Positions 44,797 to 45,289 of a DNA stretch of 45,289 nucleotides are shown piece by piece. The DNA is from a virus. The notes under the pieces were generated by a model, which was not told the origin of the DNA, ran no database searches, and saw only the letters and a list, made by a program, of their open reading frames with translations. Position 1 is the first letter of the stretch, and each line of letters opens with the position of its first letter. A program made the translations under genes and the position numbers. The DNA lies in IMG/VR virus record IMGVR_UViG_3300023094_000016, positions 1 to 45,289 of that record; one strand, given 5' to 3'.

Positions 44797-45094
44797 AATC
44801 CTGCTTGCTGCCCTTCATACCGTTCGCCGCCATGAGCGCGTGATAGTATTCCTCGACCTTCCGGCCTGCCTCGCGCCTCGTGGGCTCATATCCCTGATGT
44901 GGCAAAAGGCGCTTCTTGGTTCGCGGCCCATGCCCGCTCCACATCCACTGGCCTTTCATCGGCCCATGCGGCTGAAGCTGCACCCTCCCTATTCCAATCT
45001 CCCCGTCATACCCTGACCAGTCTGAATCGGTCGGTATGTCGTTCTCGTCTATCTTGGTGCGGCGCCAGGTGTAGAGGGGTTGGTACTCGTCCAT
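44795..45094 (-). CDS. Hypothetical protein at the right end, 99 aa
   Basis: Starts MDEYQPLYTWRRTKIDENDI and is Trp/Gly-rich in the middle (HGPMKGQWMWSGHGPRTKKR) with a helical basic end. No family is known. The ATG at 45094 is preceded by GTGAA; an ATG at 45118 would overlap the arm-type site. It is transcribed away from attR and stands alone, so it could be a lysogen-expressed accessory gene. Confidence 0.58.
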   Translation of the reverse strand: MDEYQPLYTWRRTKIDENDIPTDSDWSGYDGEIGIGRVQLQPHGPMKGQWMWSGHGPRTKKRLLPHQGYEPTRREAGRKVEEYYHALMAANGMKGSKQD

Positions 45095-45109
45095 TTCACG
45101 GCCCAAAAT

Positions 45110-45169
45110 GTTTTGCAAATCTCATTTTGTTCCATCGATTTCAGTCGAAAATCAATGGCTGTTTTGCAA
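45110..45169. promoter_or_regulatory. Right arm-type sites and inverted repeat
   Basis: GTTTTGCAA occurs at 45110-45118 and 45161-45169 in the same orientation as the left palindromes (155-188). Between them CCATCGATTT (45132-45141) and AAATCAATGG (45149-45158) form an inverted repeat with one mismatch. These probably belong to the right attP arm (integrase, excisionase or bending-protein sites). No gene lies in 45095-45200. Confidence 0.5.
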
Positions 45170-45200
45170 TAGGGAATGCCGGAAACGCTGAGTTTCTAAC

Positions 45201-45244
45201 GGATTTTAAGTCCCTTGCGTCTACCAGTTTCGCCACGCCCGCAT
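45201..45244. repeat. attR core: 44-bp direct repeat, copy 2
   Basis: Identical to 71-114. It holds only the 5' half of tRNA-Leu (to the anticodon stem), so no working tRNA can form here. It is the right end of the prophage; bases from 45245 are chromosome. Confidence 0.95.
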
Positions 45245-45252
45245 AGCCACCT

Positions 45253-45280
45253 CATTCAACGACTGCGGCGATTCAGTCAA
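45253..45280 (-). promoter_or_regulatory. Displaced native tRNA-Leu promoter
   Basis: On the minus strand TTGACT (45275-45280), 16 bp, then TGAATG (45253-45258) lies upstream of the half tRNA in attR. The prophage has cut it off from the 3' half of the gene, and the phage copy at 122-149 has the same layout. Confidence 0.5.
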
Positions 45281-45289
45281 GGGCATCTG

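Noticed and set aside
45201-45244. Second tRNA-Leu gene at the right end
   Set aside because: Only the 5' half is present, without variable arm, T-arm or acceptor partner.
1-45289. CRISPR array, insertion sequence or transposase
   Set aside because: No regularly spaced repeats, transposase motifs or terminal inverted repeats with target duplications were seen.
1-45289. T7-type single-subunit RNA polymerase expected with a T7-like virion
   Set aside because: No frame of suitable length or motif exists; late genes must use host polymerase.

Overview
The window is one complete temperate-phage genome (about 45.1 kb) integrated in a tRNA-Leu gene of an alphaproteobacterium. The host is most likely in the Rhizobium/Agrobacterium/Sinorhizobium group. 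Supporting signs are the high G+C at third codon positions, a GapR/DUF2312-like protein, the style of the integrase/excisionase pair, and the overall gene repertoire. A 44-bp direct repeat (71-114 and 45201-45244) marks attL and attR. The only host sequence left is the tRNA-Leu 3' half at the far left and the old tRNA promoter at the far right.

Layout. (1) 1-192: tRNA-Leu(UAA), attL and palindromic integrase arm-type sites. (2) 193-8592: a tightly packed leftward early operon with integrase, an AlpA-like excisionase, an R67/DfrB-like dihydrofolate-reductase-domain protein, an HNH nuclease, several small zinc-binding proteins, and a recombination set (NinB, YqaJ-type exonuclease, ERF annealing protein, a long coiled-coil protein). 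(3) 8593-10690: the immunity region, with a LexA-like repressor, a Cro-like protein and five 13-bp operators (consensus GGATTTAAAATCC) at two promoters. (4) 10689-18673: a rightward early/middle block with a GapR-like protein, an AP2-HNH nuclease, a cytosine-C5 methyltransferase that is completely overprinted by a second reading frame, an N4/N6 methyltransferase, a VRR-NUC nuclease, a DUF1376 protein and a stand-alone DnaA domain IV. (5) 18674-18896: a phage tRNA-Asn and a terminator. (6) 18897-42418: virion genes, namely terminase, portal, a capsid set resembling Bordetella phage BPP-1 (Bbp19, scaffold, capsid, Bbp16 cement), T7-like tail tube proteins, T7-like internal virion proteins (gp13/14/15/16 positions; gp15 carries an M15 peptidase, the gp16-like protein is 2140 aa with an HESAH motif), a tail fibre and a collar protein. 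A lipoprotein moron lies on the opposite strand. (7) 42444-43797: the lysis cassette (holin candidate, SAR lysozyme, Rz and embedded Rz1). (8) 43839-45200: membrane, secreted and hypothetical accessory genes, then attR.

How it works together. The repressor should hold the leftward promoter (its -10 lies inside an operator) and the rightward promoter (an operator abuts a perfect TATAAT) silent. After induction the left operon supplies excision and recombination and the right operon supplies replication and methylation. Late genes then build a short-tailed particle with a T7-type ejection core but without any T7-type RNA polymerase.

Most notable: two long, same-strand, fully overlapping frames at the methyltransferase locus share one Shine-Dalgarno; a DfrB-like SH3 domain is fused to a zinc knuckle; the phage brings a replacement promoter for the tRNA-Leu it interrupts; and the repressor operator matches the att core in the tRNA anticodon arm at 12 of 13 positions. 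All family assignments are by eye, without database searches.
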